Assembly: GCA_002360925.1 (NCBI GenBank)
Contig: DERN01000003.1
Location: 388,188-452,187, forward strand
Origin: Flavobacteriaceae bacterium UBA3339
Lineage (GTDB): Bacteria; Bacteroidota; Bacteroidia; Flavobacteriales; Flavobacteriaceae
Reading direction: 5' to 3'
Length of the DNA: 64,000 bases
The translations under genes and the position numbers were made by a program. Under the pieces are notes generated by a model, which saw nothing but the letters and a program-made list of their open reading frames with translations, had not been told where the DNA came from and did no database searches. Positions within the stretch are counted from its first letter, which is position 1; each line of letters opens with the position of its first letter. Shown piece by piece: positions 34,712 through 42,641 of this stretch.

Positions 34712-35166
34712 TGAAATCTATACTTAGCAAAACCGCTTATTTTTATTCGCTGCTTATTGTTGTTTTTCCGTTTGTCATGGTTTTTCTCATCAAGAAATTC
34801 ATGGAAATAACCGCTAATTATTCGCATTGGGGATTAACGTTCTTTTTAGTTCTATGCGGATTAATAAGTGTTTTTGTAGTAATTTGGGGATTTTTTGTTG
34901 AAATGAATATGCGAATGGCAACCGTTGCAGTTTCGTCTGAAAATGTTGAAATAAAACAATTATTAGGATTTGGAACAAAACGAGTTTTAAAGACCAACGA
35001 ATTCGACGGATTTATTACAAAAGGATTTAAAACCCGCGGCGGATATCAAGAATATTGCTACTTAATTAAAAACAACAAAGCTATTGCCGTTTTTTCGAGC
35101 ATGTATTACAGTAATTATAACGAAGTGCGCGCCGAAATTCAGAAACACATGAAGCTGTTACAATAA
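34711..35166 (+). CDS. Two-TM membrane protein with PH-like C-terminal domain
   Basis: 151 residues: two membrane segments (about 12-30 and 42-63), then a cytoplasmic beta-rich domain (about 68-140: VAVSSENVEIKQLLGFGTKRVL, EFDGFITKGFK) resembling bacterial PH domains. No named family recognised. Translationally coupled to the XRE regulator, so it may be the membrane sensor or an effector of the same system (inference). Confidence 0.75.
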   Translation: MKSILSKTAYFYSLLIVVFPFVMVFLIKKFMEITANYSHWGLTFFLVLCGLISVFVVIWGFFVEMNMRMATVAVSSENVEIKQLLGFGTKRVLKTNEFDGFITKGFKTRGGYQEYCYLIKNNKAIAVFSSMYYSNYNEVRAEIQKHMKLLQ

Positions 35167-35256
35167 TTTCTGAACTTTTATTTTTAATTATTTTCTTTTC
35201 GAAAACTCAAAACATTCTTTCGTAATCAGTAACTTTAACACAAGAAAAAACGTTTC

Positions 35257-35721
35257 ATGTTCGGTTATTTATTAATTACACATTCTATTTTTCGCTGGCT
35301 GGTTATTGTACAATTACTGTTTGCATTGGTTTATTTAATTTTTCACAAGTACAAAAAAAGCATTTATTCAAAAAAGGATTTCAACCTTTCGCTTTTTACC
35401 TGTTTAATTTTAAATATTCAACTCATTTTAGGAATCCTTCTTTTTATAAAAAGCCCTGTTGCGCAAGCTTTTTGGAACAATTTAAACGAAGCTGTAAAAT
35501 GGAGAGAAATCCGCTTTTTTGGTTTAGAACATCCAACTATGATGATTATCGGCGTTTTTTTATGTAATTATTTCACCTACAAAAGCAAAAAACACATCGG
35601 AACTTCAAACGGATTCCGTTATTTACTCCAAAAATACTATTTAATTCTGTTCTTTATTTTCAGTTCCATTCCTTGGTCTTTTTCTCCGCTTACAAGTCGT
35701 CCAAGCTTCCGAATTTTTTAA
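35257..35721 (+). CDS. Cytochrome-b-like four-TM membrane protein
   Basis: 154 residues with four hydrophobic segments (about 10-30, 45-64, 92-107, 123-142) and His residues at THS near the start and EHPTMM before the third segment. The pattern is that of small Bacteroidota membrane proteins annotated cytochrome B. Heme binding is plausible from the His pairs but not shown. Confidence 0.7.
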   Translation: MFGYLLITHSIFRWLVIVQLLFALVYLIFHKYKKSIYSKKDFNLSLFTCLILNIQLILGILLFIKSPVAQAFWNNLNEAVKWREIRFFGLEHPTMMIIGVFLCNYFTYKSKKHIGTSNGFRYLLQKYYLILFFIFSSIPWSFSPLTSRPSFRIF

Positions 35722-35791
35722 GAGATTTCTAACGAATAATTCAACGAAAAGTTCTTATCTTCTAGCTTAAAAATTGCTAAAATCTAATTCA

Positions 35792-37315
35792 ATGCAAATC
35801 AACAAAGTAGAGTTAAGAAACTTAGAAATTGAAGATTATATCGAATTGAAAAACTCCATGCTTCAGGCTTATGAAGAAGGTGTGGAAGATCCGTATTGGA
35901 AAAAAGAAGAAATTCGCCGATTGTTAAAAGTTTTTCCCGAAGGTCAAATCGTTATTGTCGTTGACGATGTTGTGGTTGGCGCCGCTTTATCGTTAATCGT
36001 GAAGGAAGAATTGGCGCTTTCGAATCACAAATACAACGATATTGTAACCGAAAGCAAATTTAATGCGCACAACGAAGAAGGCGATGTTTTATACGGAATC
36101 GATGTTTTTATTCATCCCGATTATCGCGGTTTGCGTTTGGGTCGACGTTTGTATGATGCCCGAAAAGAATTGTGCGAACAATTGAATTTAAAATCGATCA
36201 TTTTTGCAGGTCGAATTCCAAATTATCACAATTACGCTAAAGAATTTACGCCGAAACAATATTTAGAAAAAGTAAAAAACAAGGAAATTCACGATCCGGT
36301 TATTTCGTTTCAGGTTAATAACGATTTCCATATTAAACGCATTTTGCGCAATTATTTAGAAGGCGATCACGATTCTAAAGATTATGCAGTTTTACTGGAA
36401 TGGAATAATATTTCGTACGAAAAAACGCCTGTTTTAATTAATGCCAAAAAAAGCGTTGTGCGTTTAGGCCTGATTCAATGGCAAATGCGTCCGCTAAATA
36501 ATTTGGAAGAGTTTTTTGATCAAGCCGAATTCTTTATTGATGCCGTTTCGGGTTACGAAAGCGATTTTGCGACTTTTCCCGAATTGTTCGTTGCTCCTTT
36601 AATGGCAGATTATAATCATTTATCCGAAGCCGATGCAATCCGCGAACTTGCTCGATATACCGAAGCAATTCACAAACGCTTCCAAGAATTGGCGATTCAG
36701 TACAACATCAATATTATTACCGGAAGTATGCCGTTTTTAGAAGAAGGCGTTTTGTATAATGTTGGCTTTTTATGCAAACGCGACGGAACTTCGGAAATGT
36801 ATCGAAAAATCCATATTACGCCAAACGAACGATTGTATTGGGGAATGCAAGGCGGCGATTTAATTCAGACGTTTGATACCGATTGTGGTAAAATCGGAAT
36901 CATTATTTGTTACGATGTTGAATTTCCTGAATTATCGAGAATTATGAGCGAAGACGGAATGGAAATTCTTTTTGTTCCGTATTTAACCGACACTCAAAAC
37001 GGTTACACGCGTGTTCGCAGTTGTGCACAGGCGCGCGCTATTGAGAACGAATGTTACGTTGCCATTACAGGTTGTGTTGGGAACTTGCCAAAAGTGAATA
37101 ATATGGACATTCAGTATGGACAAGCTGCAGTTTTAACACCTTCAGATTTTGCATTTCCAAACAACGGAATTAAAGCCGAAGCAACGCCAAATACCGAAAT
37201 GACTTTAATTGTCGATGTTGATTTAACTGCTTTAAAAGAATTGCACGAATTAGGAAGCGTTCGTATTAAAAAAGATCGTCGATTAGATTTATATAAACTT
37301 CGAAAATTAAAATAA
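35792..37315 (+). CDS. GNAT N-acetyltransferase-nitrilase fusion
   Basis: 507 residues. The N-terminal GNAT domain (about 1-190) has the acetyl-CoA loop DYRGLRLGRRLYDARKEL. A C-terminal carbon-nitrogen hydrolase (about 220-500) shows the Glu-Lys-Cys triad: FPELF, MYRKIHITPNER and IGIIICYDVEFPE. The substrate of this two-domain family is unknown. A TTG at 35774 is in frame, but ATG 35792 (MQINKVELRNLEIEDY) is the natural start. The next gene begins immediately after the stop. Confidence 0.92.
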   Translation: MQINKVELRNLEIEDYIELKNSMLQAYEEGVEDPYWKKEEIRRLLKVFPEGQIVIVVDDVVVGAALSLIVKEELALSNHKYNDIVTESKFNAHNEEGDVLYGIDVFIHPDYRGLRLGRRLYDARKELCEQLNLKSIIFAGRIPNYHNYAKEFTPKQYLEKVKNKEIHDPVISFQVNNDFHIKRILRNYLEGDHDSKDYAVLLEWNNISYEKTPVLINAKKSVVRLGLIQWQMRPLNNLEEFFDQAEFFIDAVSGYESDFATFPELFVAPLMADYNHLSEADAIRELARYTEAIHKRFQELAIQYNINIITGSMPFLEEGVLYNVGFLCKRDGTSEMYRKIHITPNERLYWGMQGGDLIQTFDTDCGKIGIIICYDVEFPELSRIMSEDGMEILFVPYLTDTQNGYTRVRSCAQARAIENECYVAITGCVGNLPKVNNMDIQYGQAAVLTPSDFAFPNNGIKAEATPNTEMTLIVDVDLTALKELHELGSVRIKKDRRLDLYKLRKLK

Positions 37316-38068
37316 TTGAAAACAATAGGAATTTTAGGCGCTGGTTGGTTGGGAAAACCTCTGGCGCTTTTCTTACAGGAAAAAGGACATCAAGTAAAGG
37401 TTTCGGTTCGATCGGAAGAAAAGAAAGATCAGTTGCAAAATAGCGGTTTATCTTCTTTTGTTTTACAAATTGACCAAAACGAAATTCAAGGCGATTTGTC
37501 TTTTTTTAACGAAGTCGACGTTTTGATTATTTCATTAACTCCGCAACAAATCTCGATTTTTAAAACGCTTCTTGAAATCGTAAAACAGTATAACATTCAA
37601 AAGGTTATTTTATTTAGTTCGACCGGAATTTACACCGATTGTTCGGGCAAAGTAAACGAAGATCATTTGCTGCAATTGCATATACCAAAAGTAAAACTGC
37701 TAAAGGAAATTGAAGATGTATTTTTAAACGAAAGTTCTATTTCTGCAACCATTTTGCGATTAGGCGGTTTAATTGGATCAAACCGAAATCCCGTTACTTT
37801 TTTAGCTAAAAAAGAATTTATTGAGGAAGGAAACGAACCAGTAAATGTCGCTTATCAGGAAACCATTATAGAAACCATTTCTGCTTTGCTGAATACGGAA
37901 ATACCCAATACCATTTTTAATATAACCGAAAACGATCATAGAACTAAAGAAGCTTTTTATACCGAAGCCGCTCAACAAAAAGGACTTGTTTTACCTAACT
38001 TTAAATACAACACAAATCCTAAAAACAGAATCGTACTGAATGATAAAATAAAAGAATTTTTACTTTGA
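37316..38068 (+). CDS. NAD(P)-binding epimerase-like protein (YeeZ-like)
   Basis: 250 residues starting at TTG directly after the preceding stop. The N-terminal Rossmann fold (MKTIGILGAGWLGKPLALFLQ) is followed by ILFSSTGIYTDCSGKVNEDH, with the Ser-Thr/Tyr region of extended SDR proteins; ILRLGGLIGSNRNPVTFL is typical of the YeeZ group. Substrate unknown. Likely co-transcribed with the GNAT-nitrilase gene (zero spacing). Confidence 0.85.
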   Translation: MKTIGILGAGWLGKPLALFLQEKGHQVKVSVRSEEKKDQLQNSGLSSFVLQIDQNEIQGDLSFFNEVDVLIISLTPQQISIFKTLLEIVKQYNIQKVILFSSTGIYTDCSGKVNEDHLLQLHIPKVKLLKEIEDVFLNESSISATILRLGGLIGSNRNPVTFLAKKEFIEEGNEPVNVAYQETIIETISALLNTEIPNTIFNITENDHRTKEAFYTEAAQQKGLVLPNFKYNTNPKNRIVLNDKIKEFLL

Positions 38069-38083
38069 TTTAATGAACTTATT

Positions 38084-38446
38084 TTAACGCACGAATTGTA
38101 AATCCGCGCGATCTAGTTCTATCTCTAAAACTGTAGACTGAATTTTCGATAAATCAAAACCAACAAAGTCACCAGAAAAGCTATTTCCGAATAATACTAT
38201 ACTTTTATCAATTTCATATATATGATCTAGCCCTATTTCATGAAAATCAAAAACAAAACTTTTAATTTCATATTGAGAATTCCTAAACTGTCCAGCTCCA
38301 ATTTCTTTAAGAAAATCAATAAACTCTTCGGAGATATTTTTATGAAAATTCCTAATTTCTCTAGCTCTATTTTCCGAGATAATAACTCTGTTATTTTCAA
38401 GAAGGTTATTCCTTTTCAAATAATCTATTTCTTTTTGATATTTCAA
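38084..38446 (-). CDS. SMI1/KNR4 (SUKH) family immunity protein
   Basis: 120 residues with the SUKH core: EFIDFLKEIGAGQF, then FDFHEIGLDHIYEI and VLFGNSFSGDFVGFDLSK. SUKH proteins are common antidotes to nuclease toxins of polymorphic toxin systems. It is third in a minus-strand cassette whose first member is a nuclease toxin remnant, so an immunity role is likely by context. Confidence 0.85.
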   Translation of the reverse strand: MKYQKEIDYLKRNNLLENNRVIISENRAREIRNFHKNISEEFIDFLKEIGAGQFRNSQYEIKSFVFDFHEIGLDHIYEIDKSIVLFGNSFSGDFVGFDLSKIQSTVLEIELDRADLQFVR

Positions 38447-38468
38447 AATATTTATCTAATTCCATGTA

Positions 38469-38825
38469 TTATTTGTTTTTAGAATCTTTATTATATACAA
38501 AATCATATAGTACCTGATCCCAAATATAATCCATTGTACTTTTGCCATTATTGTACACTTTATAATAAGCTACATTCCATTTTTCTATTTCATTATTTAT
38601 CATAGTTGTTATTCTATTTAAATCTAATAAATCAGTATCTATAGTCCAATCAAAATTTGAAACTCTAAGTTTTTTTTTAATATGATTCTCATCTATATAA
38701 TACCCTTCATATGACGAAAAATTATTTGAAACATTAATTTTTAAAATTGCAAATATCCATTCTTCATTAATATTGCTTAATATATTATTATTGATGTTTT
38801 TATATATTTCTTCTTTTGTTTTCAT
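38469..38825 (-). CDS. YezG/DUF600-like putative immunity protein
   Basis: 118 residues: IYKNINNNILSNINEEWIFAIL, SSYEGYYIDENHIKKK and a C-terminal WNVAYYKVYNNGKSTMDYIWD segment, the layout of YezG-like immunity proteins. Similarity is moderate, so the family call is tentative; position between a nuclease fragment and a SUKH gene supports it. Confidence 0.6.
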   Translation of the reverse strand: MKTKEEIYKNINNNILSNINEEWIFAILKINVSNNFSSYEGYYIDENHIKKKLRVSNFDWTIDTDLLDLNRITTMINNEIEKWNVAYYKVYNNGKSTMDYIWDQVLYDFVYNKDSKNK

Positions 38826-38834
38826 AATTTTTTC

Positions 38835-39116
38835 TTATTCATTAACAAAATTAAATACTTTTTCTTGACCATTTATATTCTGAATTACTCTAAAACGTTC
38901 TGGTCTTTTTGAAGAACCATTGTATAAAGCTTTTACTTCAATCTTTACATCTTTTCCTGCTAACATTGCGTCTACCCAACAATTCTCCATAGCTTTCCAT
39001 TCTTTTAAATTTAACTTTGCAGTCATAGGATACAAATTAATTTGTTCTCCAGGTCCAAAAAAGCGAGATGCTACTATGTGACCTCCTTGATGTTCATCTG
39101 GAAACTTTGCACCTGC
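38835..39116 (-). pseudogene. Orphan C-terminal tip of a DNA/RNA non-specific endonuclease toxin
   Basis: The minus strand reads AGAKFPDEHQGGHIVASRFF, then GPGEQINLYPMTAKLNLKEW to FVNE and stop, 93 codons. GGHIVASRFFG with the downstream NLYPM is the His-Asn core of the EndoNS family. A TGA at 39117-39119 precedes the segment and no start lies before the catalytic region, so the rest of the toxin (secretion and repeat parts) is gone. An ATG inside (39035) would make only the last 66 residues. Confidence 0.75.
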
Positions 39117-39186
39117 TCAAAGAAAGAGCCAACAGAACGAAATTAAACTTTTAATTTACTGATTGCAAATCTGTTAATTTGTAAAT

Positions 39187-39220
39187 AAAAAAAAGACCGA
39201 TTTAAAATCGGTCTTTTTTT
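39187..39220. terminator. Bidirectional terminator
   Basis: AAAAAAGACCGATTT and AAATCGGTCTTTTTT form a long stem with T runs on both strands, separating the toxin remnant from the Crp-type gene. Confidence 0.85.
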
Positions 39221-39227
39221 ATCTATT

Positions 39228-39860
39228 TTAAACTAACGAAATGGTATTTCGGTTTAATTGCAGAAATCCATCTTTTTCTAAAGCTTTAAGCAAACGCGAA
39301 ATCACCACTCGCGATGTGTTAAGCTCGTACGCAATTTCCTGATGCGTTTTGTTAATGGTTTTGCTTCGGTTTACGCTGGCAACTTCTAACAAATAATTTT
39401 TTAAACGATTGTTCATATCGTTAAAAGCCAAATTATCTATAGCGCGCATCATTTCGTCTAAACGATCCTGATAACTATTCATTACAAACAATCGCCACGA
39501 ATTGTATTTTGCCAACCATTCGTTCATTTTATGAATCGGCACCATGATTAATTCGCCTTCGGTTTCGGCAGTTGCTCTAATTTCGCTTCGGCGTTCTCCC
39601 AAACAACACGTCATACTTAAAGCACAGGTTTCGCCTTTTTCTAGGAAATATAATAACAATTCGCCTTCGTCATAATCTTCTCGCATAATTTTAACGGCGC
39701 CTTCTAAAAGCAAAGGCATTGCCGTAATTTGCTGATCGAGATCAATGAGAATATCGTTCGGCTTAAATCGTATCAACTGACCAATTTCGGACATTTCGAG
39801 AAGTAATTCCTCTTCGAAAAGATCAGCATAAAAGGTTTTAATTTTTTCTATTTCGACCAT
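39228..39860 (-). CDS. Crp/Fnr family transcriptional regulator
   Basis: 210 residues: N-terminal cyclic-nucleotide-type beta-roll (about 20-120) without an Fnr-type N-terminal Cys cluster, then a C-terminal HTH (about 165-210) with NKTHQEIAYELNTSRVVISR. Two adjacent Cys occur in ALSMTCCLGERR. It lies 9 bp downstream of the sulfur-transport genes, so it may respond to sulfur or redox state and control them (inference). Confidence 0.9.
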   Translation of the reverse strand: MVEIEKIKTFYADLFEEELLLEMSEIGQLIRFKPNDILIDLDQQITAMPLLLEGAVKIMREDYDEGELLLYFLEKGETCALSMTCCLGERRSEIRATAETEGELIMVPIHKMNEWLAKYNSWRLFVMNSYQDRLDEMMRAIDNLAFNDMNNRLKNYLLEVASVNRSKTINKTHQEIAYELNTSRVVISRLLKALEKDGFLQLNRNTISLV

Positions 39861-39868
39861 AAATTCTT

Positions 39869-40282
39869 TTAATGAGGTAAATAATTTTTAACTCTTCCGT
39901 AAATAAATGTTCCCAAAACAGCTCCGGCAATTACAACCAACATAGGCCAAACTCCTGCGCCAACCAAAACAAACATTGGTCCTGGGCAAGCGCCAACTAA
40001 AGCCCAACCCATTCCAAAAAAGATTCCGCCAATTAAATATCGATAAACCGACTTTGCTTTTGGAGCAATTAAAATAGGTTGCCCGCTTACGTCTTTTAAT
40101 TGTTTGCGTTTTATAAGTTGAATTCCGATAACGCCCACTACTAAAGCACTTCCGATAAATCCGTACATGTGGAACGATTGGAAATGAAACATTTCATAAA
40201 TTCGGAACCAAGATGCAGCTTCGGCTTTATACATTACAATTCCGAAAACAACTCCTAAAATAATATAAATAAGATTTTTCAT
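39869..40282 (-). CDS. YeeE/YedE-type sulfur transporter, second half
   Basis: 137 residues, about four membrane segments. Carries GACPGPMFVLVGAG, the Cys motif of the sulfur-transport (YeeE/YedE, TsuA-like) family. The frame is open to 40408, but ATG 40282 (MKNLIYIILG) starts the conserved region and lies 2 bp after the stop of the first half. Such half-size pairs together replace one full-length transporter. Confidence 0.88.
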   Translation of the reverse strand: MKNLIYIILGVVFGIVMYKAEAASWFRIYEMFHFQSFHMYGFIGSALVVGVIGIQLIKRKQLKDVSGQPILIAPKAKSVYRYLIGGIFFGMGWALVGACPGPMFVLVGAGVWPMLVVIAGAVLGTFIYGRVKNYLPH

Positions 40283-40284
40283 GC

Positions 40285-40833
40285 TTAAAAGATTAAAGGA
40301 AATATTAAATGTGACATTAACAAACCGCCGATAAAGAACCCAACTACGGCAATTAACGAAGGTAGCTGTAAATCGCTTAAGCCAGAAATAGCATGACCCG
40401 AAGTACATCCGCCGGCATATCTGGTTCCAAAACCTGCTAAAACTCCTCCGATTAAAAGCAATAACAACGTTCCGATACTTGGATTCGAGAACAATTCGGT
40501 TGGTGCGTATGCTTTTCCGGCACTTTCAAATCCTAAAGCTTGTAATTCGGTAACTGTTTGTTCTGATATTGCCGGAATTTGATCTGCCGAAAGATAGTTA
40601 TGTGCAACAAATCCGCCAATCATAGCACCTGCTAATATTAAAAGATTCCATTTTTGTGCTTTCCAATCGAATTGAAAGAAATCGCAATGTTTTCCCCCGC
40701 CCAAAGCAGCGCACATTGTTCTAAAGTTTGCCGAAACTCCGAATGATTTCCCTAATAGTATTAAGGCAAGCATTATCAATGCTACCAGCGGCCCGCCTAC
40801 GTACCAAGGCCATGATTGCAAGAATATTTCCAT
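40285..40833 (-). CDS. YeeE/YedE-type sulfur transporter, first half
   Basis: 182 residues with about five membrane segments. It contains the conserved GCTSGHAISGLSDLQLPS motif and a second Cys in GGGKHCDFFQFDW near the N-terminus. Related proteins bring thiosulfate into the cell. It is first of a three-gene run with the second half and the Crp-type regulator. Confidence 0.9.
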   Translation of the reverse strand: MEIFLQSWPWYVGGPLVALIMLALILLGKSFGVSANFRTMCAALGGGKHCDFFQFDWKAQKWNLLILAGAMIGGFVAHNYLSADQIPAISEQTVTELQALGFESAGKAYAPTELFSNPSIGTLLLLLIGGVLAGFGTRYAGGCTSGHAISGLSDLQLPSLIAVVGFFIGGLLMSHLIFPLIF

Positions 40834-40960
40834 AATTTATAAGATTAAGATGCAAATAACGAAATCTTTTGCGATATGCTTTGTTACATTTGTTACAATC
40901 TTTCTGTAGAAGCCCAAAATATAAACCTAAGTTCGAGATAACATTATCATTTTCTTAAGT

Positions 40961-41068
40961 CGTCGGTTCGAGTAAAATCTGTAAGATTTTGTATCGAGAA
41001 CTTCTCTAACAACCAAAATTTCACTCGTTTTCGATACAATTTTCTCTCAAAAATCACTCAACCTGACG
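40961..41068. repeat. REP-like intergenic repeat
   Basis: Nested dyads: CGTCGGTT near 40961 against AACCTGACG near 41060, and GTTCGAGTAAAATCT-GTA-AGATTTTGTATCGAGAAC (40966-41001). A further CTCGTTTTCGATACAATTTT half is nearby. Non-coding, located between the sulfur transporter and TQO genes. Confidence 0.6.
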
Positions 41069-41103
41069 TAAAATTTCTTAACCTGAATTCACGCAATATT
41101 ATC

Positions 41104-42111
41104 TTATTGAAGCTTTTCCTGCCAAACTGTTCCGCTAATATCAATCAATTTTACGCTAAACGGTTGAGCATTTAAAGCTGTAAAAGGTAAATTTACTCTG
41201 GCTTTAGCGCCCAACGGAATAATTAAACTGTGTTTTCCGGGTTTTATTTTTGCAACATAATAATTGTTGATCATTTCTTTCGGAAACTGGCTTAACTGAT
41301 CCATATCCCATTCTTGAATGATTTGATTGTTTTGATCTAACAATTGAATCGAAATCAAGAACGAACCGTAAACGTCGGCACCTTCAACCCGCATTACATC
41401 GAACGAAACCACTTTATTGGCTGCATGGTAAGAAGCTTCTGTTATTTCTAATTTTGGCTTTACCGATTTGTTGTGTAAGGTTCCGAAAACACCGCCGTGA
41501 AAATATTGATTCGTAAATAAAGTTAATCCTAAAATGGCAATAGATCCAAATAAAACAACTTTTTTTGAAATTGAAATACTTCCCGATCCCAACCATAAAA
41601 ACCATTTTGTATTGGTGAATTTATATTTTTTATTGATAAGGAATTGATCTAACGAATAGGTTCCGCTTCCTGTTAAAAATAACACAAATCCCGAAGCAAC
41701 ACCTAAAACGCCGATTTGCCATTCGTCTAAACAAGTTGTTCCAATCCATCCCGAACCTAATAAGATTCCCATGGCAAGCGAAAAAACTCCGACCGACATT
41801 AAGCGCGAAAACAAGCCTAACATTAGGAATAATCCTACAATAGCTTCAATAATCGTAAACCAAACCATTGCGGTTTGCAAAGCATCGGGATGTGTTACTA
41901 AATATTCGATTATGGGTTTAATTCCTAAAGCGTTTGGAAGAAAGTGATTGAATTTTTCGCCGATATAACCGGCTTCTTCCGGAATTAATTTGTTGTCTAA
42001 TATTAATCTACGCCAAAAAGCAGAGAAATACGTCCATCCAATTACCAGACGCAAAGCTAAGGTAAACAAACCTGCTGTGTTTGTAAACCTGTTATTTTCT
42101 ATAGTATTCAT
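41104..42111 (-). CDS. DoxD/DoxA-type (TQO small-subunit-like) membrane protein
   Basis: 335 residues. The N-terminal DoxX/DoxD four-helix membrane domain (about 15-165; LALRLVIGWTYFSAFWRR) is followed by a fifth membrane segment (about 185-205) and a C-terminal extracytoplasmic DoxA-like beta domain. In archaea DoxD and DoxA form the thiosulfate:quinone oxidoreductase. Closeness to YeeE/YedE genes supports a thiosulfate role here, though activity of bacterial fusions is not established. Confidence 0.85.
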   Translation of the reverse strand: MNTIENNRFTNTAGLFTLALRLVIGWTYFSAFWRRLILDNKLIPEEAGYIGEKFNHFLPNALGIKPIIEYLVTHPDALQTAMVWFTIIEAIVGLFLMLGLFSRLMSVGVFSLAMGILLGSGWIGTTCLDEWQIGVLGVASGFVLFLTGSGTYSLDQFLINKKYKFTNTKWFLWLGSGSISISKKVVLFGSIAILGLTLFTNQYFHGGVFGTLHNKSVKPKLEITEASYHAANKVVSFDVMRVEGADVYGSFLISIQLLDQNNQIIQEWDMDQLSQFPKEMINNYYVAKIKPGKHSLIIPLGAKARVNLPFTALNAQPFSVKLIDISGTVWQEKLQ

Positions 42112-42148
42112 TTTTACAAGTTTTGAGTTTAATAAAATAATTCGAAAT

Positions 42149-42493
42149 CTAAACTTGGAAAAGTGCGGCTATTTTGAGTTGTTGAAATAAGATATACAAA
42201 GGCGGACTACGTCCTAAAACATCTTTAGAAAAAAGATCAGACACGAAAAAAGCAACCTGAACGGGCTGAACCATTTTAATGTCGTCTAAAGGATGTTGTT
42301 GCTTTACAACTTGTTGCTGCTCGTATTTTTGAGTTTGGTTTGTAACCTTACACGAACTAAAAGTGGTTGTTTTTGTAGCGTTTGTAGGTTTTGCATATTC
42401 TAAAGAAAATACTCCAAAAAAAGTGTCCTTTACCGTACAAGGCGTAAAGCTATAAAGGATAAATAAGAGTATGTAAAACTTTTTTAGAATCAT
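42149..42493 (-). CDS. Small exported protein of unknown function
   Basis: 114 residues: N-terminal hydrophobic segment (ILKKFYILLFILYSF) with a Cys at about residue 19, a Gln/Lys-rich middle, and a C-terminus SPPLYILFQQLKIAALFQV. That terminal shape resembles the 56046 gene (RAPPVYV end) and small DUF2946-like proteins often next to metal transporters. Start set at ATG 42493. No function can be assigned. Confidence 0.6.
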   Translation of the reverse strand: MILKKFYILLFILYSFTPCTVKDTFFGVFSLEYAKPTNATKTTTFSSCKVTNQTQKYEQQQVVKQQHPLDDIKMVQPVQVAFFVSDLFSKDVLGRSPPLYILFQQLKIAALFQV

Positions 42494-42641
42494 GTAAAAC
42501 AAGAATAACTCCAAATATAGAAAAAACATTCTTCACAATCCTTAATAAAAAGTTAAGCCGTTACATTTTTTTATTTCTAGGAAATTCTCAGATTTTTGGT
42601 TTTCTAATTCTAACGAAAGAGAAATATTTTAGTCTATCATT

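Noticed and set aside
38240..38482. Plus-strand ORF over the SUKH gene
   Set aside because: Antisense shadow of a recognisable SUKH protein.
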